Source: Hemibagrus wyckioides
Taxonomy: Eukaryota > Chordata > Actinopteri > Siluriformes > Bagridae
NCBI RefSeq assembly: GCF_019097595.1
Contig: NC_080728.1
Span: 19,843,501 to 19,907,500 of the forward strand
Direction: 5' to 3'
Length of the DNA: 64,000 nucleotides
Below the pieces are notes generated by a model, which was not told the DNA's origin, did no database searches, and was given only the letters and a program-made list of their open reading frames with translations. Positions within the stretch are counted from its first letter, which is position 1. Each line of letters opens with the position of its first letter. This document shows, one piece after another, positions 11,901 to 24,641 of the stretch. The position numbers and the translations under genes were made by a program.

Positions 11901-14900
11901 AGTCCATGTTGTTGGTGTTTGAACGGAAAAAAGTGCTCCTTCTTCTCATTGATACTCCTCTGCTGCTTCAGAGATTGATAAGGGTGGTGGGAGCTGATGG
12001 CTTCCCCCAGGGTCCTGCCCCAAAGCCTCCCTGAAAGGGAATGGTAGTGCTGAAACTACCACTCTAAGCAGAATCTGCATTAGGCAGTCCAGCTGTACTC
12101 CAGACTCAGCACACAGGTCCCTAGCTGTCTTCCAGTTTTCACCAGACCTCAAATCCTTAATTTTGGTGATTCCTGATCTCCAGATTCTGGACAGAATCAG
12201 AAGATTGTGGAAAATTGGTTCAATTTCAATACTTGGAAAAGGTTGTGCGTCGATCTTGCTGATCTTCAACACTTAAGACCAGGCTCTCAGGACCAACTGG
12301 TAGAACAGTGTTGTTGCTGACAGGTCCATTTCCATCAAGTACAGCATGTTGTCGTAGTTCAAATTTTCAACACGCTGTAGAAGGTCGTAAGCCATGACTC
12401 TGTGTCATCTGCAGTCAGAAAGTTCTGACCTGACAAGACAGGTCAATCAGGCCTTGACCACCCTCCTGCAGCGGCAAGAAGAGAACAAGGGAGCAAGAAC
12501 AGTGATGTCCAGGCCAGATAAAGTTCACAATCCTCCACATCCCAGATCAATGTCTCTGGAGATTCGAGGAAGGTGAAACAAAGATTGTTGGCAACCAGTA
12601 CTCTCCCTCTGTAGGATAACTTGGGTAGGACCCAGGTTCACTGAGACAACTTGGTGCACACCTTCCCCACTACCCCCTCCTTTGTTTTGAACATCTGTTG
12701 TTCCTAAAAACACCACCAAGATATTTCAGACCAACTTTTCCCCACTGGAGACTACCTGGTAAAGTGAAAGGCCCTTGTTCCTGCCACTGCCCTGTTAAAA
12801 AGCTCTCGCATGTATCCCAGTTGACTCTTGCTGAAGAAGCTCCAATACAGATAGTCAAACTATGACTCAATGTTTGAAGGTCGCCTTGATTCTTAATAAA
12901 AAACAGTTACATCGTCTGTATATGCTGACATTACAAGATTTTTCCTGTGCACCTCTGACTGACACTCCCTGTAGTTCCTCTCTAAGTTGGCATAACAGAG
13001 GCTCTATTGCCAAACTATATAGCTGTCCAGATAATGGGCACCCCTGTCTCATCCCTCTTTCTATTCTCACTGGACAGCTAAGACCACCTCCATCCTTAAG
13101 GGTTAAAACAAGCCTCAGAATATAGCAATTTCAAACACAGTAGGAAATCTCTTACTACACCAAAGGCTTCTAAAGACAGGAAACCTAGATCACATGAGTT
13201 CAGCCTGCACAGGTCAATCACATCTCTAACAAGAAAAAGATTGTCTATTATGATGCCTTTTGGTATGCAGTAGGGCTGGTTTTTGTGCAATATTGTGAGC
13301 ATGCACTGTTTCAGTCTGTTTGCAAGGCATTTGGATAAACGCTTGTAGTCACTGAATAAAAGTGCCACAGGTCTCCAGTTATTAAGAAGTCTCATTTTTT
13401 GGCAATAGTGACAATACTGCTCTTGTGCAGCTCACTGGTTTTCCATTGACGAAAGAGCTTTTGAACACCCCAAGAAGGTCTACCCCTAGAAGTTCCTAAA
13501 CATGTTTGCAAAACTCATTAGGTAGTGCATCAATTCCATGAGCATGTCCCACTACAAGCTGCTGAACCACAGTGGCCACTTCTTGTAGTTTGAGACCTGC
13601 ACCTAGCATGCTACTCTGTTTGTTAGACAGTTTTCAGCTCCCTGAGTAGCTCCTCTATGCAGGATGGGTTGTAGGCCTCAGTGAGGCCTCTGGTGAGGCT
13701 GAAGAAAAAGCCAATAGAGGCATCCATGTCTTTAATGCTGGAAATGGGGATCTTATTAGGGCTGTTTTAGCTTGCTCATGAAGAAAGAAACTAAAAAAAA
13801 TCCTCCTTCCTTAGAGATAAGCCCCTGTAATGCCTTAGTGGACTGTGGGTGTGGTTCCTCCCCATTTCTATCTAAGGTGAAGTCTGTGGTGTAATTCCAG
13901 GCCCCCCCCATTACAACTAAAGGTTTGCTGCTGCTCTGTTGTAGGGCATTCTTGAGCTTATCAAAAATCTGTGTCCTCTCACTACCATCGTTGGGGGCAA
14001 ATACATTTATAAACATTAACTTTATCCCTTTTGTTTCTCTCTGCATAATTAAAACCTCATTCTGCTCTAGGTCTGTTTAGGTTTTTCTCCATAGGTCTCT
14101 ATTTGTGAACTTTGTAAAATCCCTGTGCTATCTGAAACACTCATACACCTTGACCCTCCTGCAATGTTTAACCCTCCCATGCTATCTGACCCCCAATCCT
14201 CCTGGGTTATCTGACCCCCAATCCCCCTGGGATAAGCCTAACCCTAACCCTAACCCCCCTCTGTTGTAATACACCTGCTCTGCATGTTCACTTGTACTGA
14301 TGGTTCCTTCATCCTTTTCAAATCTGGACCAAATCTGGACTTTTGGATCTCCAAAGTTGTCTGTATATCTGACCCATTTTCCACTTTCTTTTAATTTCTC
14401 CAACTGTTCACCATCTATCTGTTCATTACTGTCTGTTCACTGCTGCTCAGTACATTACCAGTGGTTTGGTCAGTGTTCTGCCATCTGGCAGCATCTGACT
14501 TCCCCACACTGTGTCTCGTTCCAGCCTTCCTCTCTGCCCTGACTCCACTGGACTCAGCTTCCTCACTATCCCGTGTTCTATGTGGACAGACAAACTTTTT
14601 GCGCCTGATGTCCCCACACTCGAAACACCTCAGGTTCCCAGTTCTGGCATACAGCATATGATTTTCCTTCATGCCATACTCTAAAAGAAACATGGGCACT
14701 GTATGCCTGAAAGAGACTATGTGCTTCAGTGTTCCAGAAGTGAGACAATTCCCGCTCTATATCCTCATTTGGAATAAATGGATGAATGAATGTTTGACAC
14801 CATAACTTTTGTTGTTGTTGCACCCAGCAGCGTGACAAAATCCCCGAGCTCTCTGTCATTTACAAACACCAGCACATCCTTTCACATCCCACACCCTCTT

Positions 14901-16655
14901 CAATCACCAGTAACACCTGTTCCACCAAGACCTTGGAGCTCACCTCACATGAGAGAGGACGGTCTCCCCCGCTGCCATCACTACAATCCATCATGAGATC
15001 AATAGCTCTCTGTGGTTTCACTGCTTACTTGTTTTCAGTATTAGTTTTCTCAGAGTTATTGTCTTTAAAGTTTCAGTGTTCTAAGAAATAAAGTTTTCAA
15101 GATTTGGAAACACTATTTCGCTCTCCTGCCACGCTCCACACACCCACACCACTCTCACCCACTGACTCCCAGCATGCACCAGAGAAAGAGAGAGAGCGAG
15201 AGAAAGAGTGAAATAAATCCTGCTGTAGTTGTACATTAATTACCCAGAATCCTTCAGTAAACAATGTAAAGTGTTCCTTCAAAGCCGTATGGTGCTAAAG
15301 ACGAGGTGAAGCTTCACCTGTAGAAAGTCTTTAAAGTTTCTTTTTTCTCATGTTCACTACTTAGGAAAGTTTGGTGTCTGCTTCACTCAGCTGATCTGTT
15401 CAGAGGGATTTCGTTCTTCAAACTCGTCGTTTGTTCAACCTTCAGTTCTTTCATTCTAATAAAAGTGCAGGATGAACAGGGACAGAAGTGGGGGTTGGGC
15501 AGTGGGGACAGGATCAGGACGTGGACACAGACGTGACGAAGTCATTCAGCTCCTGAATTCTGGAGACTCGATGCTCTGACCGCTGTAGTGACTTAAGCTC
15601 TGACCAATCAGACTGAACTCCTCAGCTCCTTTACCAGGGGTAGAGACGTATCACATTTCTACTGTTTCTATCTGTTTCAGAGTGTGTGTGTGTGTGTGTG
15701 TGTGAGCTCCTGACTTCCTGAATAAAGAGTCATTAACTCCTGAATTGCCTTGTAATTATTTCCTCATTAAATATTTGCAGAGTTTGGAGAAGTTCATTAA
15801 GTTGTATAGTCTTACACACACACACACACCCTTGTGAAGATAACCTCATCACAGAAATGTTGGAATCCGATCTAAAAGCTGCGACAAAGCCACACTGACA
15901 GCACGTGTTCTCTTCCTCACTGAAGCAGAAAATGAATGAAATGAAATTGTGTTAAACGTCGTTACTGAAGCAGCTGAAAATTTCCCAGAGCTGCAGAAGT
16001 GTTTAATCCTGCGCTCGAGCTCCAGAGGCTTCTATTGTGATTCGTACCTGCACCATTTCATTATCACCTTTAATTTACACAAACGTACATGAGCGTGTGA
16101 TTAACGACAACAACGATGTCAACGTTGAGAAGCTGCTAGGAATCTACACACACACACACACATATGCACAGACACACACACGAAACACGTCGAGTCCATG
16201 AACTGTAATAAAGATTTGGAGAGTTGCGGCGGAGCTTTAATAACACACACTGGTAATATACCCTCTAAACACCGAAAGGCGGACAGAAAGATGGATTTCA
16301 TCTTCTCCTGCTACGCAATAAAGCAACAAAACCAGCCGCGAGATCCCGACAACAACCGGAGCTTTTCCCGATACAGCCTCGCGCTTAAAGATTGATTCTC
16401 TCTCGCCTTTTATTATTTTACCTTATAAATAATAACAATTGTAGAAGAAATAGAAGGATAAATAAATAAATGGCTGAGGGAGTGGAACAGAGGCTGCGTT
16501 CTAAGAGAGACAAGATCCTCAGGGTTCAGTATTCGGCTCAGTGCCACTGGAAACTATCCAGCTTCTTCTCTTCTTCTCTGTTCAGTCCATTATATGATTA
16601 AAGTCAGGGAGGAGGAGCTGCAGCCAGACCTCTGTATTTTACACAACACCACCAC

Positions 16656-16689
<34 letters not shown>

Positions 16690-17734
16690 TGTGTGTGTTA
16701 AACTGCTCTCAGATTGAAACACACAGCAGTGTTGGAGTCTCTCCATTTCTGGATGATTGAAGCTGGAGCTGAGCTGCTGACTGCTGAAGACGAGCACATC
16801 TGGTAGCTTTTGCTGTTTGTTTGTTACCAGGAAGAGGAAAAGTGAGACAGCATTAGGAAACGTGACGCCGCCTTCAGAACACAAATAAACCACAACTGAG
16901 GCTAGAGCTAACAGTAGCTGCGTTTTCACACATTCACTTTTCTTCTACACATAGGGCGCTGGTGGCTCAGTGGTAGGTTTCTCGCTTACCATGCGGAAGA
17001 CCTGGGTTCGATTTCCAGTCAGTGCCCAAAGCCCAGCAACTGGATACTGGGTGCCAGTCGCAACCCCAAATAAAAATGGGAGGGTTGCGTCAGTAAGGGC
17101 ATCTGGCGAAAAACCTGTGCCAAAGTTGTTGTGTGGACCAGGTGGTCTGCTGCGGCGACCCCTCACACATGTAGGGAGCAGCCAAAAGATCAACAACTTT
17201 TCTTCTTCAGTTCCACAGGAGACCTCAACCGTAACACCTTGTTAAAACACACCCACAAACCCCGGCGCTTGTGTTCCACTTCCTCTGTATGAACTCGGCC
17301 CTGGTGTCCTGAGGTAGAGAGCGTGGAGCTGGAGGTGTGAAGGACAGGACATCTGCTGCTCCTGAGGGGATTCATGAAGCTCTGGAGAATTAAAGCCTGT
17401 GAGGAGTGAGGTTTAGGGGAGGTGCTGCTTCCAGAGCGTGGGTCACAGCCGCGGGTTCCGGTCTCTGATCTCTCACTGCTAGAGTAAACATGCTGAGGGA
17501 CTTTTACATTCACTCTGCAGCTCCACTGGACAGAAATGGTTCGGTCCGTCCAGCACACACACACAGAGGAGGTTTGTTTTACTGATGGAATTTGAACAGG
17601 ATTTTTATCACTGAGGAAAATGTGTGTGTTTGGAGAATTACAGAAGATCATTTCCTGCAGAACTCGGACTTTTCCACAGTAATTTCCAGATAAAACTAAT
17701 CCAGTCTGAATAAAGCTACTGTTTAAACATGACT

Positions 17735-17770
<36 letters not shown>

Positions 17771-18718
17771 ACTATTATTCCATCCCTCCATCTCACCATC
17801 ACTCGTTCTTCTCCGTCACTCCATCAGTCAGTCACTCTTCCCTCTCCATCACTTCATCATTCTAATTTCACTTGTCCCTCACTATCACTCTCTCCATCAC
17901 TCATCCACCACCATCAATCCATCACTCTGTAAATCTTCCCTCACTCTACACCATCCCTCCATCACTCATCCTTTTCCCTCATGCTATCACATATCACCTG
18001 TCTCTCTGCATCTCTCCATCCATTTATATCTCCATCACTTACCCTTTTTTCTGGTTCTTTCCTCTTTCCTCTCCATCTCTCTATCCATCACTCTTCCATC
18101 TCCATCACTTCATCACTTTTCTATCACTTGACCCTCTCTATCACTCCCTCCATCACTCATCCCCCACCCTCTGTAACTCTTTCCTCTACATTCCATCATG
18201 CTATCACACATCACCTGCCCGCCTGAATCACTCCATCCATTTACACCTCCATCACTTATTCTTTTTTCCTCTCTCTGTTTACCAGACGCTCAGCTGGTGG
18301 GCGGAGCTAAAGCCTGAACTCTGCAGGATTGTTTCACTGAAAGAAAGAGAGAGAAATGGAGAGAGCCGAACAGAATAACGCGTCCCTGCACTCCTCCGTT
18401 CGTCTCTTTCTCTCCGTTTCTCTTTTTCTCTTTCAGCACAGTGAGGAGCTGCAGCTTGGCCCCGGGCCTCGTTTCCACAAGCGTGTCAGTGTGTGTGTTT
18501 TTCTTCACTCCTCCCCTCAGGCAGGAAGCTCGGGGGGACGAGCAGAGCAGCATCCATCAGTCCTGAAGCTGCTGTCCACTCAGAGAGACTGCACAGTGTG
18601 AGAACGTCCTCACTAAACCCACCTGGACAGACTGAAGACGTCATCCACCAGACCAGCACGATTCTCCACAGAGATGATCTGCAGTGAGGACACACACATA
18701 CACACACACACATACACA

Positions 18719-18757
<39 letters not shown>

Positions 18758-18796
18758 ACACACACATACACACACACATACACACACACACACACA

Positions 18797-18828
<32 letters not shown>

Positions 18829-18844
18829 TACACACACACATACA

Positions 18845-18882
<38 letters not shown>

Positions 18883-21259
18883 GGTTGATCAGTAAGAGAG
18901 GGTCGAACAGGACAGACAGGACTGGAGGAAGGAATGGAGGAAGAATGGAACGGAGAGAGAGAAGAGGATGAAGAGGAGACAGGAGGATGATGAGGAGTGA
19001 AAGTGAGAGACACATGAGGAAGAGGAGGAGAGGGAAATGAGGAGCTTCCTACTGTGGGGTTGATCATCAGCTGCTGGATCAGGAGTCTCCAGTTGTGGAG
19101 GTCGTAGTTCACCCTGAAGTAGCCTGTCTGATTGATGTTGCCTAGCAACCACGTCTCCTCGCCTATATGTCCCACTCGGTGCGTCTCTATAAATAAATGA
19201 GGAGAAAGAGTGAGGGGAGAATGACAAGATTCAATCACTCCATCACACCATCACCTGTTTCTCTCTATCACTCCATCACTCATCCCTCACCATCACTCAT
19301 CCCTCTTCACCATTCCATCACTCCATCACACCATCACCAGTTTCTCTCTATCGCTCCATCACTCATCCCTCTTCACCATTCCATCACTCCATCACTCCAT
19401 CACCTGTTTCTCTCTATCGCTCCATGACTCATCCCTCTCCATCACTCATCCCTCTTCACCATTCCATCACTCCATCACTCCATCACCCATTTCTCTCCAT
19501 CGCTCCATCATTCATCCCCCTCATTCACTTGTTCACTCGTGCCTCTCTATCACTCATACCTCTTCACCATTCCATCACTTGTCCACTCGTTCACTCATGC
19601 CTCTCTATATTACTCATTATATCACTCATTTACTATATCACTCATTCCTCTCCATCATTAAATCTTTCAATCACTTTCATTCCATCACTCATTCCTCTCC
19701 ATCATTCCATCACTCTCACTCCATTACTCATTCCTCTACATCATTCCATCATCCTTACTCCATCACTCATTCCTCTCCATCTTTCTATTACTCTCACTCC
19801 ATCACTCATTCCTCTCCATCTTTCTATTACTCTCACTCCATCACTCATTCCTCTCCATCTTTCTATTACTCTCACTCCATCACTCATTCCTCTCCATCAT
19901 TCCATCACTTTAACTCCATCTCTCATTCCTCTGCATCACTTGATCATTCCATCACTCATTCCTTTACATTACTCCATGATTGCACTATCCTCACACCATC
20001 GTTTTATACATAAGCAAGCAGAAAACCTTTCGGTCAAACCCCTGCGTCACTCATCCCTCTCCGATGACCTATCCATCATCCGTCATTCCTCCTTCTTATC
20101 TCTCCATCACTTTATAAATAAAGAAGAAGGAGGAGGAGGAGGAGTGACGAGAGAGCGCTTACATTCAAACACTCTTATAAATAAATTTAATCACACTCAG
20201 ACACACACTCAGACACACACACACTCAGACACACACACACACACACACACTGACCAGCTCGATCCTGAGAGCAGGTGTTCTGTCCTACAGGAAGTGTGTG
20301 ATAATAGACACTGACCACTTCTCATCTTCTAATAGGACACTTCAGGACATTTCCTTTGAGCTCAGTGTGTTTATCCCTGTGAGTGATTACACTCCAACAC
20401 CATCATATTAAATCAGAGCTGTGACTGAGCTTTACAGCCGTGACAAACACACATCTCCAGAGCTTCAGAGCTTCATACTGAAGAATCAATCAGGATCTCC
20501 AGAGATACAAAAAGCTTCAGAGCTTCACACTAACGAGTTGTTCGGCATCTCCAGAGATCTTCAGAGCTTAATATTAAAGAATCAATCAGCATCTTTTCTC
20601 CAGTATCTCCAGAGCTTCAGATCTTCACCCTAAAGTATCAATCAGCATCTCCAGAGCTTCAGAACTTCACCCTAATGTATCAATCAACATCTCCAGAGCT
20701 TCAGATTTTCACCCTAAAGTATCAATCAGCATCTCCAGACCTTCAGATCTTCACCCTAATGTATCAATCAACATCTTCAGAGCTTCAGATCTTCACCCTA
20801 AAGTATCAATCAACATCTCCAGAGCTTCAGATCTTCACACTAAGCTAGCACTGAGCATCTCCAGAGCTTCAGAACTTCACTCTAAGCTAGCATTCAGCAT
20901 CTCCAGAGATCCACAGATCTTCAGAAGTGTGAAATAAAGCTCAGAAACGGAGCCGTGTGTCTGCTCATGTTCAGCTTTAATCGTCTCTGTTCCCAGCTCA
21001 CAGTCTGCCTTCATACAGAAGAGACAGGATTTAGGGACGGTTAGTGGACAGTCTTGGGGACTGGGTTCTCTGGAGACACAGGAAGGAATGTGTTCAGCAG
21101 GAACCTCAGTGAGAACATGGCTGCATAACTTCAGTGTTTTCTAGTGGAGGCTTTTAGCTGGGAATCATCCGTGAAGCAGAGTCTCTCAGAGAAACCATAA
21201 ATCACCGTCTCTCCACTCTCAGAGGAGGTCAATGGGATTAGAGCGATAAACATGATGCG

Positions 21260-21290
<31 letters not shown>

Positions 21291-21960
21291 TAGAGCTTCT
21301 ACCTGTTTTGTTAGAGATCCAGATGAGAGACTCAGTTGATATGTGACTGAAGTTTCCCAATGCCAGCTTTAGTGGGATCCGCCACTGCAAACTGATACAC
21401 ACACACACACACACAAACACACACAAACACACACAAAGAGAATTAATACAAAATGAAAATACATAGTTTTATTCAAAAGTGTCCAGATTGAGCACAAAGC
21501 AATAACAGGAAAAACCTTCGAGAGAGAACAAAGCACACACACACACACACACACATTGCTTGAATCAGGGGCTTGTGTTCTGCTGTCTGCCAACACAGAT
21601 TCTCTCAAAGAACAAAGACCCAGAGCTGAGTCATCAACATCATTACAGCACAATAAAAAGACCTGCAGCTTTTTGTCCTCTGTTGAGTTCCACTGAATAG
21701 ACCCCTGTGTGTGTGTGTGTGTGTGTGTGTGTATGACACTGGAGCTGGTCCACTAGTCCACCTCAAAAAACCTAAATTTGATTTTGCACCTTTAAGCACT
21801 GCTTCAGTTTGTGTGTGTGTGTGTGTGTGTGTAATAAATTCACACTGTTGTGTGTTTAATGTTTGGACGGAGAGATCAGAACTGATGCTGTCCTTCACAC
21901 ACTCCACATTTCTTCCATTTCCACCCAAACCACCAGAGATGGAGCATACCTTTCTGTACA

Positions 21961-21996
<36 letters not shown>

Positions 21997-22735
21997 GAAG
22001 AGATGCTTAAAGGTGCAAAATCAAATTTAGGTTTCTTTGAGGTGGACTAGTGGACTGACTTCAGTGTGATACACACACACACACACACACACCTTCAAAG
22101 TGACAGGATGATATAATATTCGCTATTGATATAAACTGATGCTTTTTCAGAAATGTTAGTTCACAACATTTTGTTCCACCCTCTTCAGCTTCTCCGCCCT
22201 CCATCACACGCCGGCGTTCCTGTGATGTCATCCTCCTGCCATGTTTAATTACCTCAGGACTATATACCTCGAGTCTGGACTGAGCTTCTGACCGAACTTC
22301 TCACAGACTGCTGCTCCTTGGGCTTCACCGTGATCCTTCTGCATGTTCGACCTTCTCCGTGTTTGTGTGTGCAGCTCAGTCCAGTCAGTCCTGGGTTGGT
22401 TTCTCATGACTTTAGGATTAGGTTAATCACCAGGCTCTGGTGGTGAGGAAGAGTGGGTCCAGGAATGCTGGATACCTTACAGGGTTTGGGGAACAGTTCC
22501 AGAAGGTTCTTTATGAGAAACAACCCAAACTTAAGTACAAGTGTAACATAACTAATTTCATCAACTGTTCAAGAGCTTCTCTCTCTCTCTCTCTTTCTTT
22601 CACACTCTCTTTCTGTCTCTCTCTCTCTCTCTCTCTCTCTTTCACACTCTCTTTCTGTCTCTGTCTCTCTCTCTCTCTCTCTCTCTTTCACACTCTCTTT
22701 CTGTCTCTCTCTTTCACACTCTCTTTCTGTCTCTG

Positions 22736-22767
<32 letters not shown>

Positions 22768-22785
22768 TTTCACACTCTCTTTCTG

Positions 22786-22816
<31 letters not shown>

Positions 22817-22859
22817 TTCACACTCTCTCTCTCTCTCTCTCTTTCACACTCTCTTTCTG

Positions 22860-22890
<31 letters not shown>

Positions 22891-22894
22891 TTCA

Positions 22895-22938
<44 letters not shown>

Positions 22939-23016
22939 GAAGAGTTCGGAGGATAATGAGGTCCACCGGGAGGCTGCATGAGATCCAGCATGACCACCCA
23001 GACCACCCTAAACACT

Positions 23017-23063
<47 letters not shown>

Positions 23064-24608
23064 ACACGCACTGTGTTTATAAAGCAGCTGCTTTCTTCTA
23101 GAACCCAGGACACACTCCCATTTTCCTCTACAGCCCTAAATGACGCTGGATTAGAGCTGCTCAAGACTTGGATGTTGTTCACGGAAAACCGGGATAAATT
23201 TAAATATGGAAATTATTTCTTTATGTGCAAATGTTATTATTACATACACTTCATAGATTGCGGGCTGTTGTCATGTAGGAATGAGCGACACTTGACACAG
23301 TTACACTTCTCCCTGTGTGTGTGTGTGTGTTGGAAATATGCTGTCAGTCTGTAAGAGAACACTTATTATGGACTTATTCACACTTGAATCCTTCCTCGAG
23401 ACGCACAGGAAAAATCTGAGAGCAGCAAAAAAAACAACAACAACAAAACCTAAAAACCCTCAGTAGCAGCCACAACTTCAGAGGTGAGACAGACAGGGGA
23501 AGTAAAATTTGGACAAGTCTGGAGAGAAATTTGCTAATGATGAAAGAAAAGACAGAAACATTCATTAAAATGAAATCAATTTGTCTTGGAGGTGAGGAGA
23601 TGAGGTTCAGTACAGTGAGAGATGAGGTTCAGTTCAGTACAGTGAGAGACAAGGTTCAATACAGAGAGAGACAAGGTTCACTACAGCAAGAGACAAGGTT
23701 CAGTTCAGTACAGCGAGAAATGAGTTTCAGTACTGTGAGAGATGAGGTTCAGTTCATTACAGCGAGAGACGAGGTTCAGTTTAGTACAGCGAGAGACGAG
23801 GTTCACTTCAGTACAGCGAGAGGTTCAGTTCAGTACAACGAGAGACGAGATTCAGCACAGGGAGAAGCAAGGTTCGGTACAGCGAGAGAAGAGGTTCAGT
23901 TCAGTACAGTGATAGACGAGGTTCACTTCAGTTCAGTACAGTGAGAGACGAGGTTCACTTCAGTTCAGTACAGTGATAGACGAGGTTCACTTCAGTTCAG
24001 TACAGTGATAGACGAGGTTCACTTCAGTTCAGTACAACAGGAGACGAGGTTCAGTTTAGTACAGCGAGAGACGAGGTTCACTTCAGTACAGCGAGAGGTT
24101 CAGTTCAGTTCAGTACAACGAGAGACGAGATTCAGCACAGGGAGAAGCAAGGTTCGGTACAGCGAGAGAAGAGGTTCAGTTCAGTACAGTGAGAGACGAG
24201 GTTCAGTTCAGTACAGCGATAGATGAGGTTCACTTCAGTTCAGTACAGCGAGGGTTCAGCACAGGGAGAATGAGCCCAGTATAATGAGGGACGAGATCCA
24301 GCACAATATGTTCCAACATAATGACATCCAGTACATAACTATGAGGTAAGAAACACATTTATTCATGCAGATGATTTCACCCAGTGGAAGACTTTAATAT
24401 GTTAAAGAAGACCACCACAAAAAATCCACGAGAGAATGAAAGTCAAACTAAAAAATATAATCAATATAACACACATTGCCAAAAAAACCCTCGACCGGTC
24501 ATCAGCACATTTTAGTTCTATCATTCAAGGGAAAATATTTATTCAAATATTTCAAATTCTGAACCTGAGTCAATTAGATTTGTGAAAAGTGCATTCATAT
24601 TATACAGA

Positions 24609-24641
<33 letters not shown>

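Larger units (their letters stand above)
9882..18622 (-). other. trhde intron 12 (8.7 kb)
   Basis: Holds a Tx1-like L1 (11343-14870), a tRNA-like SINE (about 16954-17190), a GT tract at 16660-16698, a GA tract at 17738-17767 and a ccatcactc-type array at 17775-18265. The 9912-11340 and 14871-16650 stretches show no gene or named element. Confidence 0.85.
19187..21302 (-). other. trhde intron 10
   Basis: Contains the ccatcactcatccctct array (19225-20010), CA tracts near 20195-20251, and a 42-bp unit tandem array (about 20450-20930). A GT tract lies at 21258-21290. Confidence 0.8.

Noticed and set aside
16954..17030. tRNA-Gly gene
   Set aside because: A and B boxes are present, but the acceptor stem does not close and a SINE body follows.
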